Source of the DNA: Rhodoferax sp. AJA081-3
GTDB lineage: Bacteria; Pseudomonadota; Gammaproteobacteria; Burkholderiales; Burkholderiaceae_C
Assembly (NCBI RefSeq): GCF_017798165.1
Contig: NZ_CP059068.1
Location: forward strand, 1,116,001-1,180,000
Direction of reading: 5' to 3'
Length of the DNA stretch: 64,000 bases
Part shown: in pieces, positions 34,118 to 43,612 of the stretch
Numbering within the stretch: position 1 is the first letter of the stretch
How the letters are laid out: each line of letters starts with the position of its first letter
Position numbers and translations under genes: made by a program
Notes under the pieces: model-generated
The model's input: the letters and a program-made list of their open reading frames with translations, nothing else
The model's database searches: none
What the model was told of the DNA's origin: nothing

Positions 34118-35545
34118 ATGGCCAGCCCCCACACCAACCCACGACCGATCTCACTGCGCCGCCATCTGTTGGTGGGCATCCTGCTGCCGATTGTGCTGTT
34201 TGTGGTGGTGGACACCTACAGCCTGTACCGCCAGGCCCTGAACGCGGTCAACATCGCCTACGACCGCACGCTGTTGGCTTCGGCCAAGGCCATCGGCGAG
34301 CTGCTGGAGGTGGACGGTGTGGGCGACCAGGCGGTCATCCGTGCGCAAATCCCCTACTCGGCGCTGGAGGCTTTTGAGGCCGACAACCGCAGCCGCATGA
34401 GTTACCGCGTGTCCGACGCCAAGGGCAAATGGATAGACGGCGTCCAAGACCTGCCGCAGTGGACCGGCACCCTGCCCAACCAGGGCCCGTATGCCGCGCT
34501 GGTCGATTTTTATGACGAGACCTTCCGCGGCGATGCGGTGCGGGTGGCTGTGCTGCTGCAGCCCGTTGCCAGCACGCGCGGCCAGGCCATGGCCACGGTA
34601 CAGGTCGCCGAAACCCTGGAACTGCGCCACACACTGGCCCGCAAGATTTTGCTGGACACCCTGCTGCGCCAGATGCTGCTGATCAGTGTCATCACGGCCG
34701 TAGTGCTGGTGGTGGTACACCGGGTCACCGCGCCTGTGCGCCGCCTCAGCGACAGCCTGCGCCAGCGCGACGAGGACGACTTAACCCCGCTGGAGGCATC
34801 CGACATCCCCCGCGAGATTCAGCCCCTGACCGATGCCACCAACCAGGTCATGCAACGCCTGCAGCACACTCTGGACCACCAGAAGCGTTTTGTCCGCGAT
34901 GCGGCCCACCAGCTGCGCACACCGCTGGCCGTGCTCAAGGTGCAGGTGCAGTCCGCACTGCGCGGCGATGTGGCCGCACCGCTGGCCCTGCAAGAGATAC
35001 AAGTCACCGTGGACCGCGCCACGGCCCTGGCCAACCAGATGCTGTCACTGGCCAAGGTGGAGCAGGTGCGCCAGATGCAGGATTTTGTAACGCTGGACTG
35101 GGCCGAGGTGGTGCGTGCCGTGGCGCTGGATGTATCGCCACTGATTGCCGAGAAAGACATCGACTTTGAACTGGTCACCCTGCCCTGCAGCATCCACGCC
35201 CATGACTGGATGCTGCGTGAGCTGACCCGCAACCTGCTGCACAATGCCGCGCGCCATACACCCACCGGTGGTCAGCTCTCGGTCCGCATCCAGCCTGTGG
35301 GCGACAACGCGCAACTGGTCGTTGCCGACACCGGCAGCGGCATCAGCGAAGACATGCGCCAACGACTGTTCCAACCCTTTGCCACCGGCGACACCAAGTC
35401 TGGCACGGGCCTGGGGTTAACCATCGCTCGCGAAATCGTGCAGGCGCTGGACGGCAGCATCCAATTGAACAACCGGCTGGAGGGTGGAAGAATAGTGGGT
35501 CTGGATGCCTGCATCACCCTGCCGCTGAACAACCCACCACAATAA
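34118..35545 (+). CDS. tctE: Sensor histidine kinase TctE
   Basis: A 475-residue inner-membrane kinase. Two membrane helices (LLVGILLPIVLFVVVDTYSL and MLLISVITAVVLVVVHRVTA) enclose a periplasmic sensor of about 130 residues. A HAMP-like segment precedes the His box (RDAAHQLRTPLAVLK, His264) and the ATPase domain with N box (ELTRNLLHNAARH), GSGISED and TGLGLTIARE. The ATG at 34118 lies one base after the tctD stop; a GTG at 34109 is the other option. Confidence 0.9.
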   Translation: MASPHTNPRPISLRRHLLVGILLPIVLFVVVDTYSLYRQALNAVNIAYDRTLLASAKAIGELLEVDGVGDQAVIRAQIPYSALEAFEADNRSRMSYRVSDAKGKWIDGVQDLPQWTGTLPNQGPYAALVDFYDETFRGDAVRVAVLLQPVASTRGQAMATVQVAETLELRHTLARKILLDTLLRQMLLISVITAVVLVVVHRVTAPVRRLSDSLRQRDEDDLTPLEASDIPREIQPLTDATNQVMQRLQHTLDHQKRFVRDAAHQLRTPLAVLKVQVQSALRGDVAAPLALQEIQVTVDRATALANQMLSLAKVEQVRQMQDFVTLDWAEVVRAVALDVSPLIAEKDIDFELVTLPCSIHAHDWMLRELTRNLLHNAARHTPTGGQLSVRIQPVGDNAQLVVADTGSGISEDMRQRLFQPFATGDTKSGTGLGLTIAREIVQALDGSIQLNNRLEGGRIVGLDACITLPLNNPPQ

Positions 35546-35548
35546 TCC

Positions 35549-35953
35549 ATGGACAAAACCCGTATCGACAAATGGCTGTGGGCCGCACGCTTCTTCAAGA
35601 CACGGTCCCTGGCCACAGAGGCCGTCAACCGCGGCCATGTGCAGATCGATAAACACGATGTCAAACCTGCACGCGACGTGCGGATAGGCGATGTGCTGAC
35701 CATCTGGCAAGCCCAACTGCCCCGCACGGTGGTTGTCATGGGCATCAGCGAACAGCGCGGTTCGGCACCGGTTGCGCAGCAGTTGTATGCGGAGACCCCT
35801 GAAAGCATGGAGAAGCGAGCCAAAGCCGCCGAACAACGGCGCCTGAGCCCCGAGCCCGCGCTGGCCATGGAACACGGCCGCCCCACCAAACGCAACCGCC
35901 GGGATCTGGAAAAGACCTGGGGCGAGCGCTGGAGCGCTTCGCTCGATACCTGA
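35549..35953 (+). CDS. hslR: S4-domain ribosome-rescue protein Hsp15
   Basis: A 134-residue small basic protein. The S4 RNA-binding domain is at the N-terminus (RIDKWLWAARFFKTRSLATE), followed by a Lys/Arg/Glu-rich tail. In E. coli, Hsp15 binds free 50S subunits that carry a stalled nascent chain. It starts three bases after the tctE stop, which looks incidental to its function. Confidence 0.88.
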   Translation: MDKTRIDKWLWAARFFKTRSLATEAVNRGHVQIDKHDVKPARDVRIGDVLTIWQAQLPRTVVVMGISEQRGSAPVAQQLYAETPESMEKRAKAAEQRRLSPEPALAMEHGRPTKRNRRDLEKTWGERWSASLDT

Positions 35954-35964
35954 ATGCTCTGAGA

Positions 35965-37662
35965 ATGGAAACAAGTCCATCCCCACGGCAGCTCGTCATT
36001 TGTTGTGACGGCACCAACAACAATCTGACGGGGGGTGTGGACGACACCAATGTGGTGAAGTTGGCGCAGTTGCTGGCCCAGTCGGCCCCTAACACCCGGG
36101 CACTGGTGTTTTATGACCCCGGGGTTGGCAACCCGGCAGAGTTGCCGGGTGCCACCTGGGTGGACAGCATCCACCGCAAGGCGCAACGGGTCGCGGGCCT
36201 GGCCTTTGGTCGTGGCGCTTACGAGAACATTGCCGAGTGTTATTTGTTCCTGATGCGCAACTACCAGCCGGGCGATCAGATTTTCATCTTTGGGTTTTCC
36301 CGTGGCGCCTTTACCGCACGCAGCGTAGGCGGCCTGGTCAACATGTTTGGCGTCTTGCGGCCGCGCATGGAGTCCATGCTGCCCACCTTGATCCATACCT
36401 ATTTCTCGGACCGCAAACAGGGACATACCGACGCCAACCAGATAGCGCAGCAAATTTCGGCGCTGTTTGCCGACACCCACTCGCGGGTCGTGGAGATAAC
36501 GTTTGTCGGGGTATGGGATACGGTCGAATCCGTCGGCATGGGCCCATTCAGCGCAAAAATCACCGCCATTCCGACGATAGACAACAAACGATTTTTGAAT
36601 GTGCGCCAAGCGCTGGCGCTGGACGAGCAGCGCGCACAGTTCAAGCCACGACTCTATGGCAATGAGAATGGAACTTACCGCACGTCCACGGGCAAGCCGG
36701 CAACGATTCAACAGCTGTGGTTCCGAGGATCGCACTGCGATGTGGGTGGCGGTTATGCCAAGGGCCACACCGGTATCTCGGACCGAGCGCTGTGCTGGCT
36801 GGTGAGCGAGGCGGCACAGTGCGGTCTTGTTCTACACCACAACGGTGTTTCGCTAGACTCTGAAACTGCTGTAGCGACCGCGTTGAATCTTCCACTCGGC
36901 ATGGCCTCTGCCCCCACCGTCCATAGCCAGTTGCACGACAACTGTCTCTGGGCATTGACTGGGCTGGCGGTACGGGAAACCCAGAAGATTGACCTGCACA
37001 AGACCACTCCCACATTCGTCACCGCAGTCGAACACAGCAGTGTGAGCGAAGGCACCTACCGGTTTCCTGAAGACACCCTCTGGACCAACCCAAGGCCCAA
37101 GCGCTGGTTGTGGATTTCGATGCTGGCCATGCTGGTTTTTCTTCTGGCACATGGCGATGCATTGAACAAGGACACTGTGCCGCTCGGTCTGGACTGGCAG
37201 GCGTGGCTGGCACGCGGATGGGAAGCCCTGCAGCAGAACTGGGAGTACGTTCGCTGGCAGTTGCTGTGGCTGTACGACGGCAGCCTCATGGATATACCCC
37301 ACCGTTTGGCCTCACCGACATGGGCCATGGTCTGGGACCTGGGTTTGATTGCGGCTTACGCCTATGCGTTGTCCTGGTTGGGAGTTGCTGCTTTTACCCG
37401 CCACGCCGGGCTGCACCGGGCAGCGCATGCGCCAGCCAAATACCTGAACATGCTGGGCTGGGCCTTGCCCGTGGCGGTCTTCAGCGATCTGCTTGAAGAC
37501 ATAGCCACTTGGCTGGTCATCCAATGCGCCACCACGGACCACCCGGGATGGGCATTCGTGTGGGGATGCTGCATGAGCATTTTTTTGATGGGCAAGTCTG
37601 TGGGCCTGTTGGGCACACTGCTTCTGATCGGCCTGCCCGCCAAAGAAAAAAACCCTAAGTAA
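35965..37662 (+). CDS. DUF2235 (T6SS phospholipase Tle1-like) protein with C-terminal membrane segments
   Basis: A 565-residue protein. The N-terminal two thirds are an alpha/beta hydrolase of the DUF2235 family: ICCDGTNNN near the start, the nucleophile elbow GFSRGAFTAR, FVGVWDTVESVG and the late WFRGSHCDVGGGY with catalytic His. Family members include type VI secretion phospholipase effectors. Unlike those, this one ends in several hydrophobic segments (WISMLAMLVFLLAHG; AMVWDLGLIAAYAYALSWLG; WGCCMSIFLMGKSVGLLGTL) and no T6SS or immunity gene is nearby, so a housekeeping membrane lipase is as likely. A strong terminator overlaps its stop. Confidence 0.8.
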   Translation: METSPSPRQLVICCDGTNNNLTGGVDDTNVVKLAQLLAQSAPNTRALVFYDPGVGNPAELPGATWVDSIHRKAQRVAGLAFGRGAYENIAECYLFLMRNYQPGDQIFIFGFSRGAFTARSVGGLVNMFGVLRPRMESMLPTLIHTYFSDRKQGHTDANQIAQQISALFADTHSRVVEITFVGVWDTVESVGMGPFSAKITAIPTIDNKRFLNVRQALALDEQRAQFKPRLYGNENGTYRTSTGKPATIQQLWFRGSHCDVGGGYAKGHTGISDRALCWLVSEAAQCGLVLHHNGVSLDSETAVATALNLPLGMASAPTVHSQLHDNCLWALTGLAVRETQKIDLHKTTPTFVTAVEHSSVSEGTYRFPEDTLWTNPRPKRWLWISMLAMLVFLLAHGDALNKDTVPLGLDWQAWLARGWEALQQNWEYVRWQLLWLYDGSLMDIPHRLASPTWAMVWDLGLIAAYAYALSWLGVAAFTRHAGLHRAAHAPAKYLNMLGWALPVAVFSDLLEDIATWLVIQCATTDHPGWAFVWGCCMSIFLMGKSVGLLGTLLLIGLPAKEKNPK

Positions 37663-37680
37663 ATGAATTACTTAGGGTTT
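37650..37680. terminator. Bidirectional Rho-independent terminator
   Basis: AAACCCTAAGTAA (37650-37662) pairs perfectly over 13 bases with TTACTTAGGGTTT (37668-37680) around a five-base loop. U-rich flanks exist in both directions (TTTTA on plus; TTTTTTCTTT on minus). It ends the DUF2235 transcript from the left and the tRNA transcript from the right, and includes the DUF2235 stop codon. Confidence 0.85.
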
Positions 37681-37685
37681 TATCT

Positions 37686-37778
37686 TGGCGGAAACGGAGG
37701 GATTCGAACCCTCGATGAGGCTCTACACCCCATACTCCCTTAGCAGGGGAGCACCTTCGGCCACTCGGTCACGTTTCC
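37686..37778 (-). tRNA. tRNA-Ser (anticodon GCT)
   Basis: On the minus strand the gene reads GGAAACGTGACCGAGTGG at the 5' end, has the anticodon loop CTGCTAA, a long variable arm typical of class II serine tRNAs, the T-arm GGTTCGAATC, and a 3' acceptor strand ending in an encoded CCA. The 93-nucleotide length including CCA is normal for tRNA-Ser, reading AGC/AGU. Confidence 0.96.
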
Positions 37779-37864
37779 TGAACAGCGAGCATTATCTCAC
37801 GACTTTGCGCAGTTTTTAGCTCCGGCGTAACTTGCATGCAAGTTGTCTGCACTGAAACTTTGTT

Positions 37865-39133
37865 TTAGCTGGCAGGCTGGTCCAGATCAAACGCTTTGTG
37901 CAAAGCACGTACCGCCAGCTCCATGTACTTCTCGTCGATGACCACGGACGTCTTGATTTCGGATGTGGAAATCATCTGGATGTTGATGCCTTCCTCGCTC
38001 AGTACACGGAACATGCGGCTGGCCACACCCACGTGGCTGCGCATGCCGATACCGACGATGGAGACCTTGCAAATCTTGGTGTCACCCACCACTTCTTCCG
38101 CGCCCAGCGTGGGCAACACCACGGTCTTGAGCAGGTCCACGGCCTTGGCGTATTCGCCACGGTTGACCGTGAAGCTGAAGTCGGTTTTGCCGTCTTTGCT
38201 CAAGTTCTGGATGATCATGTCCACTTCGATGTTCGCATCGGCCACGGCGCCCAGAATCTGGTACGCAATACCGGGCTTGTCGGGCACGCCCATCACAGAA
38301 ATTTTGGCTTCATCGCGGTTGAATGCGATGCCCGACACAATGGCTTGTTCCATTTTCTCGTCTTCCTCAAAAGTAATCAGGGTGCCGGACTTGGCTTCCT
38401 CTTCGATATCGATATCCCAGTCGGTGAAGCTGCTCAGAACACGCAACGGCACCTTGTATTTGCCAGCAAACTCCACCGAGCGGATCTGCAGCACTTTGGA
38501 GCCCATGGAGGCCATTTCCAGCATTTCTTCAAAGCTGACGGTCTTCAGGCGGCGGGCTTCGGCCACCACGCGCGGGTCGGTGGTGTAGACGCCGTCCACA
38601 TCGGTGTAGATCAGGCATTCGGCGGCCTTCATCGCTGCAGCAACTGCCACGGCTGAGGTGTCCGAACCGCCACGTCCCAGCGTGGTGATATGGCCCTGCT
38701 CGTCCATGCCCTGGAAGCCGGTGACGATGACGACCTTGCCGGTCTCCAGATCAGCACGCACACGGGCGTCGTCAATGGATTCGATGCGGGCTTTGGTGTA
38801 GGCGCTGTTTGTGCGGATCGGCACTTGCCAACCAGCGTAACTGACCGACTCCATGCCTTCGGCTTGCAGCGCAATCGCCAGCAACGCGCTGGAGGCCTGC
38901 TCGCCAGTGGCGGCCAGCATGTCCAGCTCGCGGCCATAGGCGTCCCCCTGTTTGGAAGGTGCCAATTCCTTGGCCAGACCCAGCAGGCGATTGGTCTCGC
39001 CGCTCATGGCCGAGGGTACGACCACCATCTGATGACCCGCGCGCGCCCATTTGGCGACGCGTTTGGCGACATTGCGGATGCGTTCCGTTGAACCCATCGA
39101 CGTGCCGCCGTATTTGTGAACAATCAGTGCCAT
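37865..39133 (-). CDS. lysC: Aspartate kinase
   Basis: A 422-residue enzyme phosphorylating aspartate at the entry to lysine, threonine and methionine synthesis. The catalytic domain shows VHKYGGTSMGSTERI, TGFQGMDEQGHITTLGRGGSDTS and DVDGVYTTDPR; two ACT domains follow (ISVMGVPDKPGIAYQILGAV and VSIVGIGMRSHVGVASRMFR), so feedback control by lysine/threonine is expected. The ATG at 39133 starts the conserved MALIVHKYGG; the open frame extends further upstream but into tilS. It is 26 bp behind tilS. Confidence 0.95.
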   Translation of the reverse strand: MALIVHKYGGTSMGSTERIRNVAKRVAKWARAGHQMVVVPSAMSGETNRLLGLAKELAPSKQGDAYGRELDMLAATGEQASSALLAIALQAEGMESVSYAGWQVPIRTNSAYTKARIESIDDARVRADLETGKVVIVTGFQGMDEQGHITTLGRGGSDTSAVAVAAAMKAAECLIYTDVDGVYTTDPRVVAEARRLKTVSFEEMLEMASMGSKVLQIRSVEFAGKYKVPLRVLSSFTDWDIDIEEEAKSGTLITFEEDEKMEQAIVSGIAFNRDEAKISVMGVPDKPGIAYQILGAVADANIEVDMIIQNLSKDGKTDFSFTVNRGEYAKAVDLLKTVVLPTLGAEEVVGDTKICKVSIVGIGMRSHVGVASRMFRVLSEEGINIQMISTSEIKTSVVIDEKYMELAVRALHKAFDLDQPAS

Positions 39134-39159
39134 GAAATGAGTAATTTTTGAAGCAAAAC

Positions 39160-40131
39160 CTAGGGATTGTACCAAGTCAAAACATCGCTGCTGCGCTGCA
39201 CAAACCCGCTGCCCACTTTGATGTGGATGTGATGGCCACGCGTGGTGCAGTCGGCCACCTGGTCCAGCAGCTCCGCCAGCTGCACGGTGCTGGGCACACA
39301 CTGGTAGTTTTGCTTGAGCCAATAGCGCAGTGCGTTGGCTTGGCGCGGCCGGCTCAAGCCCTGCAGCGCCTTGATACGCGGCAGGCCATCCGTGCTGCGG
39401 GCAATGGTTTGCACGTCCTGTACAGCCACCTCGTCCAGAAGTTGCTGGCCTTGGGCTGCATGGCTGGCGCTGCGGGCAAAGGTATCCAGAAACTGCGGAA
39501 AGGCGGAGCGCAGTGCTGGCATCAGCCGCGCGCGGATGCGGTTGCGGGTGAACTGCTCGTCACTGTTGGTCGGGTCTTCCACGAAAGCCACACCCCGCTG
39601 CACAAGCCAAGCGCGGATGTCGGCACCGGCCACCTGCAACAAAGGCCGGTAGTAGTCCAAACCATCGCGCTGCCAGTGCGCGGGCATGGCGCTCAGGCCC
39701 GCCAGCCCCGCGCCGCGACTCAGGGCCAGCAACAGCGTTTCCACCTGGTCATCGGCATGTTGTGCGATTGCTATTGATTTGATAGCTACACCACCATATT
39801 TATCGGGGGCTAGAGCCGAAAAAGCCATATAACGTGCCTGGCGGGCGGCATCCTCGGGGCTTTGTCCAGCCTGTTTGCTGGCGTTCACCGCCTGTACGTG
39901 CAGAGGCACGTTCAGGCGTTTGCACAGCGTACGGCAGTGGTCTTCAAACAGTGTGGCAGCGGCCTGCAGGCCGTGGTTGATGTGCACGGCACTCACCTGC
40001 CCTGGCCATTTCTCGGCAGAGGCTACCAACAGCGCAACCGAGTCAGCACCTCCGCTGAGCGCCACGGCCAGCGGTAAAGCCGGATCAAAGCCAGCCATGG
40101 CCTGATCAACCGACTGGGTCACAGGAAACAC
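39160..40131 (-). CDS. tilS: tRNA(Ile)-lysidine synthetase
   Basis: A 323-residue enzyme that converts C34 of the AUA-reading tRNA-Ile to lysidine, an essential step. The PP-loop motif is ALSGGADSVALL; VSAVHINHGLQAAA, AQHADDQVETLLL and EDPTNSDEQFTRNRIRARLM are TilS signatures. The protein is short at the C-terminus compared with E. coli TilS. Between RYMAF and AQHADDQ there are about six more residues than in E. coli, and this stretch (LAPDKYGGVAIKSIAIA) is encoded by a copy of the dispersed repeat. Confidence 0.93.
   Translation of the reverse strand: MFPVTQSVDQAMAGFDPALPLAVALSGGADSVALLVASAEKWPGQVSAVHINHGLQAAATLFEDHCRTLCKRLNVPLHVQAVNASKQAGQSPEDAARQARYMAFSALAPDKYGGVAIKSIAIAQHADDQVETLLLALSRGAGLAGLSAMPAHWQRDGLDYYRPLLQVAGADIRAWLVQRGVAFVEDPTNSDEQFTRNRIRARLMPALRSAFPQFLDTFARSASHAAQGQQLLDEVAVQDVQTIARSTDGLPRIKALQGLSRPRQANALRYWLKQNYQCVPSTVQLAELLDQVADCTTRGHHIHIKVGSGFVQRSSDVLTWYNP
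39770..39816 (+). repeat. Dispersed repeat copy E (in frame inside tilS)
   Basis: GCTATTGATTTGATAGC (hairpin) then ACACCACCATATTTATCGGG and GGGCTAGAGCC. The repeat runs on the plus strand while tilS is on the minus strand, and the frame stays open through it. Confidence 0.85.
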
Positions 40132-40156
40132 TCACGCGCACAACGCGCGTACCGAT

Positions 40157-40260
40157 GAGCCTGGGCGGCAGAGCGTTCTGCGCAGGTAAAGGAGGAGCTC
40201 GCGCAGCGAGCGGGGCTCAACGTCGCAACCGGGGAGCAGAACGCTCTGCCGCCCAGGCTC
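40157..40260. repeat. Perfect 25-bp inverted repeat between accA and tilS
   Basis: Arms at 40157-40181 and 40236-40260 are exact reverse complements. The 54 bp spacer contains a second hairpin, GCTCG (40197-40201) with CGAGC (40207-40211). The element fills most of the 159 bp gap between accA and tilS. The gap is GC-rich and no U-tract follows, so it is not an ordinary terminator; a mobile palindromic element (REPIN-like) or an mRNA-processing structure are possibilities. Confidence 0.7.
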
Positions 40261-40290
40261 CCAAGCGAGGTGACGAACGCGTCCAGGGAC

Positions 40291-41268
40291 CTAGCGCCCC
40301 GCAGTCTTGGTGTCAGTAAAGCGCCCATAACTCTGCAGGCGCTCGTAGCGGCGGTCCAGCAGCTCCTTGAGCTTCAGGTCGCTGATCTGGCGGTAGGCAT
40401 CGGCCAGCGCACGCTTCAGGAAAGCGGCGGCCTGCTTCATGTCGCGGTGCGCACCACCCACAGGTTCGTTGACGATCTTGTCAATAACACCCACGGCCTT
40501 CAGCCGGTGGGCCGTGATGCCCATGGCTTCGGCTGCGTCGGATGCCTTGTCCGACGTCTTCCACAAAATGGAGGCGCAGCCTTCGGGGCTGATCACGGAG
40601 TAGATGGAATACTGCAGCATGATGACCTGGTCCGCCACCGAGATCGCCAGCGCACCACCGGAACCACCTTCACCAATGATGGTCGTGATGATGGGCACTT
40701 CCAGCTGGGCCATCTCGAAAATATTGCGGCCAATGGCCTCGGACTGGCCGCGCTCTTCGGCGTCAATGCCGGGGTAGGCACCGGGGGTGTCCACAAAGGT
40801 GAAGACCGGCAGCTTGAACTTCTCTGCCAGCTTCATCAGGCGCAGCGCCTTGCGGTAACCCTCGGGCTTGCTCATGCCGAAGTTGCGCAGACCACGCTCC
40901 TTGGTGTCACGCCCCTTCTGGTGGCCCAGCACCATGCAAGGCGTGCCGTTGAAACGGGCCAGACCGCCCACGATGGACAGGTCATCCGCAAAGTGGCGGT
41001 CGCCGTGCAACTCGACAAAGTGCGTGAACAGTTCGTTGATGTAGTCCAGCGTGTAGGGGCGCTCGGCGTGGCGGGCAATCTTGGTGATCTGCCAGGGCGT
41101 CAGGTCGCTGTAGATGTCCTTGGTGAGCTGCTGGCTCTTCTTGCTCAGTTGCTCGATCTCGGCGGAGATATCGACGGCAGACTCGGTCTGCACGTAACGC
41201 AATTCTTCGATCTTGGATTCGAGCTCGGAGATGGGCTGCTCGAAATCCAGGAATGTCTTCTTTGCCAT
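40291..41268 (-). CDS. accA: Acetyl-CoA carboxylase carboxyltransferase subunit alpha
   Basis: A 325-residue subunit of the heterotetrameric acetyl-CoA carboxylase, which makes malonyl-CoA with AccB, AccC and AccD. Typical sequences are [20 protein letters not shown] at the start, [33 protein letters not shown] and [15 protein letters not shown]. The ATG at 41268 is chosen over a GTG two codons upstream. Confidence 0.96.
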   Translation of the reverse strand: MAKKTFLDFEQPISELESKIEELRYVQTESAVDISAEIEQLSKKSQQLTKDIYSDLTPWQITKIARHAERPYTLDYINELFTHFVELHGDRHFADDLSIVGGLARFNGTPCMVLGHQKGRDTKERGLRNFGMSKPEGYRKALRLMKLAEKFKLPVFTFVDTPGAYPGIDAEERGQSEAIGRNIFEMAQLEVPIITTIIGEGGSGGALAISVADQVIMLQYSIYSVISPEGCASILWKTSDKASDAAEAMGITAHRLKAVGVIDKIVNEPVGGAHRDMKQAAAFLKRALADAYRQISDLKLKELLDRRYERLQSYGRFTDTKTAGR

Positions 41269-41380
41269 GGTCACATCCTATTCTTTTGGGGACAGAGCGG
41301 AAGGTCGGTCCCGCAATACCATTTTGCTTAATTGGGGTCAGAGCATCTTTGCCATGCAACGTGGTTTGACCCACAAAGTA

Positions 41381-42031
41381 TCAATAATCCACTTGCACCG
41401 GGTCCAACGAGCGCCAAATATACCAAGTTGCGACGGTGCAGTACGGCGCCCAGGCTGCGGCGACTTCGCGAGCATCGCTGCGGCTCACCACATCGCCAGA
41501 GAAATAATTATGGCTGATGCCGGTGATCAGGCCTACATCGTCCAGTGGCAACACATTAGGCCGCATGAGGTGAAATATCAAGAACATTTCTGCCGTCCAG
41601 CGGCCAATGCCGCGGATAGCGATCAGTTCAGCGACGATTTCGTCGTCACTCATTGCATCCCAGGATTTGACGTGCAGGGCGCCGTTGTCGAAGTGCAGTG
41701 CCAGGTCCACCAGATATTCGACCTTGCGGGCCGAAAGGCCAGCGGCGCGCATATCGTCCACCTTGAGCTTCAGCACATTGGCCGGCGTCAGCTTGCGCGG
41801 CAGCAGCTCAAAGCGCTCCCACACGGTTTGTGCGGCCTTGACCGAGATTTGCTGGCCCACGATGCTGCGTGCCAGCGTCACAAAGGCATCACCCCGGGTT
41901 TCCAGGCACGCGTCGCCAAATTGGGGGATCAGGCGCTTCATGACCCGGTCTTTTTTGACCAGGTGTTTGCAGGCTTCTTCCCAGAAATACGGCGTCTGTC
42001 GCTCAGCCGGTGGCTTCTTGACCGCAGCCAT
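41381..42031 (-). CDS. alkA: DNA-3-methyladenine glycosylase II (HhH-GPD family)
   Basis: A 216-residue base-excision repair glycosylase removing alkylated purines. The helix-hairpin-helix is IRGIGRWTAEMFLIF and the catalytic Asp follows in LPLDDVGL; SIVGQQISVKAAQTVWERF is the N-terminal part of the fold. It is the short AlkA form without the N-terminal domain of E. coli AlkA. The ATG shares one base with the cysS stop (TGATG). Confidence 0.88.
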   Translation of the reverse strand: MAAVKKPPAERQTPYFWEEACKHLVKKDRVMKRLIPQFGDACLETRGDAFVTLARSIVGQQISVKAAQTVWERFELLPRKLTPANVLKLKVDDMRAAGLSARKVEYLVDLALHFDNGALHVKSWDAMSDDEIVAELIAIRGIGRWTAEMFLIFHLMRPNVLPLDDVGLITGISHNYFSGDVVSRSDAREVAAAWAPYCTVATWYIWRSLDPVQVDY

Positions 42032-43428
42032 CACTGCACTGCTTCCCAGCTCGTTCCGGTGGGTGAGTCCTTGAGCACAATGCCCTGGGCCAGCAGATCC
42101 TTGCGGATGTTGTCGGCCAGTGCGAAGTCTTTTGCCGCCTTGGCTGCAGCACGTTCCTGAATTTTTGTCTGGATCGCCGCTTCATCCAAGCCAGCGCCCG
42201 CCTGCAAAAAGGCTTTGGGGCTGTCCTGCAGCAGGCCCAACACGCCGCCCAGCGCCTTCAGCAGGCCAGACAATTCGGCGGACTGGGTGCGGTTGACTTC
42301 ACCTGCCAGGTCAAACAACACGGCAACCGCTTCGGGTGTGCCAAAGTCTTCGTCCATCGCAGCCTTGAAACGGGCCGCGTGGCTTTGGGTCCAATCGATG
42401 CCGTTAGCCAGTGGCGCCGGCGCGACCAGATCCAAGGCGGTATAGAAACGCTTGAGTGCATTGCGGGCGTCGTTCAGGTGCGCGTCGCTGTAACCAATAT
42501 CGGACCGGTAGTGGCCGCGCACCAGGAAGTAGCGCACGGTCTCCGCGTCATACTTGGCCAACACATCACGGATCGTGAAGAAGTTGCCCAGGCTCTTGGA
42601 CATCTTCTCGTTGTCCAGCTGCACCATGCCGTTGTGCATCCACACCTGGGCCATGGGTTTGCCGGTCACGCCAACCGTTTGCGCCAACTCGTTTTCATGG
42701 TGGGGGAATTGCAGATCCGCGCCACCGCCGTGGATGTCAAATGTCTCACCCAGCGTCTGGCAGCTCATGGCCGAGCATTCAATGTGCCAGCCCGGGCGGC
42801 CCACGCCATAGGCATGGCCGCTGGCGGCGCTGTCCCATTTGGCATCGGCAGGCTCTTCAGGTTTGGCGGCCTTCCACAGCACAAAATCCAATGGGTCATT
42901 CTTGCCGTCATCCACCGCCACCCGCTCACCGGCGCGCAGGCTTTCCAACGACTTGCCGGACAACTTGCCGTAGCCCTCAAACTTGCGCACGGCGTAGTTC
43001 ACATCGCCCGAGCTGGCCTTGTAGGCCAGGCCCTTGCCCTCCAGTTGGCGGATCATGTCCAGCATCTGGGGCACGTATTCGGTGGCGCGGGGTTCGACCG
43101 TGGGTGGCTCTATGCCCAGGCGGCCAATGTCTTCGTGCATGACGCCAATCATCTCGTCGGTCAACGCGCGTATCGGGATGTTGCGGTCCAACGCGCGGCG
43201 GATGATCTTGTCGTCAATGTCCGTGATGTTGCGGACATAGGTGACGCGGTAACCGCTGCTTTTGAGCCAGCGCTGCACCACGTCAAAAGCCATCGCCATG
43301 CGGGCGTGGCCGATGTGGCACAGGTCATAAATCGTCATGCCGCAGACGTACATGCGCACATGACCGGGTTCCAGGGGGGTAAATGGCTCAAGCCCACGCG
43401 ACAGCGTGTTGTAAATGCGCAAACTCAT
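42031..43428 (-). CDS. cysS: Cysteinyl-tRNA synthetase
   Basis: A 465-residue class I synthetase. The HIGH motif is in [10 protein letters not shown] and KMSKS in [11 protein letters not shown]; zinc ligands are in YVCGMT, ECSAMS and FPHHENE. The C-terminal anticodon-binding region ends [20 protein letters not shown]. The ATG at 43428 starts the family N-terminus [11 protein letters not shown]; an upstream in-frame start is not conserved. Confidence 0.96.
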   Translation of the reverse strand: MSLRIYNTLSRGLEPFTPLEPGHVRMYVCGMTIYDLCHIGHARMAMAFDVVQRWLKSSGYRVTYVRNITDIDDKIIRRALDRNIPIRALTDEMIGVMHEDIGRLGIEPPTVEPRATEYVPQMLDMIRQLEGKGLAYKASSGDVNYAVRKFEGYGKLSGKSLESLRAGERVAVDDGKNDPLDFVLWKAAKPEEPADAKWDSAASGHAYGVGRPGWHIECSAMSCQTLGETFDIHGGGADLQFPHHENELAQTVGVTGKPMAQVWMHNGMVQLDNEKMSKSLGNFFTIRDVLAKYDAETVRYFLVRGHYRSDIGYSDAHLNDARNALKRFYTALDLVAPAPLANGIDWTQSHAARFKAAMDEDFGTPEAVAVLFDLAGEVNRTQSAELSGLLKALGGVLGLLQDSPKAFLQAGAGLDEAAIQTKIQERAAAKAAKDFALADNIRKDLLAQGIVLKDSPTGTSWEAVQ

Positions 43429-43612
43429 GGGTATTTCTAGGCCGCCTGCCAGGGACAATGGGCCTGGGCAACAGCGCTAACTCGTTCAGGTCTGGTAAGG
43501 GTAAGTCTCGGTCTCTCACCGGAGGGCGGGTGCACCCCCTCAGCTACAATTCAACACAGTATAAAGCCCCTTTTTCGAGGGCACATCCACCGTCTGAGAA
43601 TCTGAAAGCCCT

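Noticed and set aside
41331..41400. AATTGGGGTCAGAGCA stretch before the glycosylase gene as a REP element
   Set aside because: The sequence resembles a common repeat type, but only one weak half-copy is seen here and the matching inverted half (GTTTGACCC) is imperfect.
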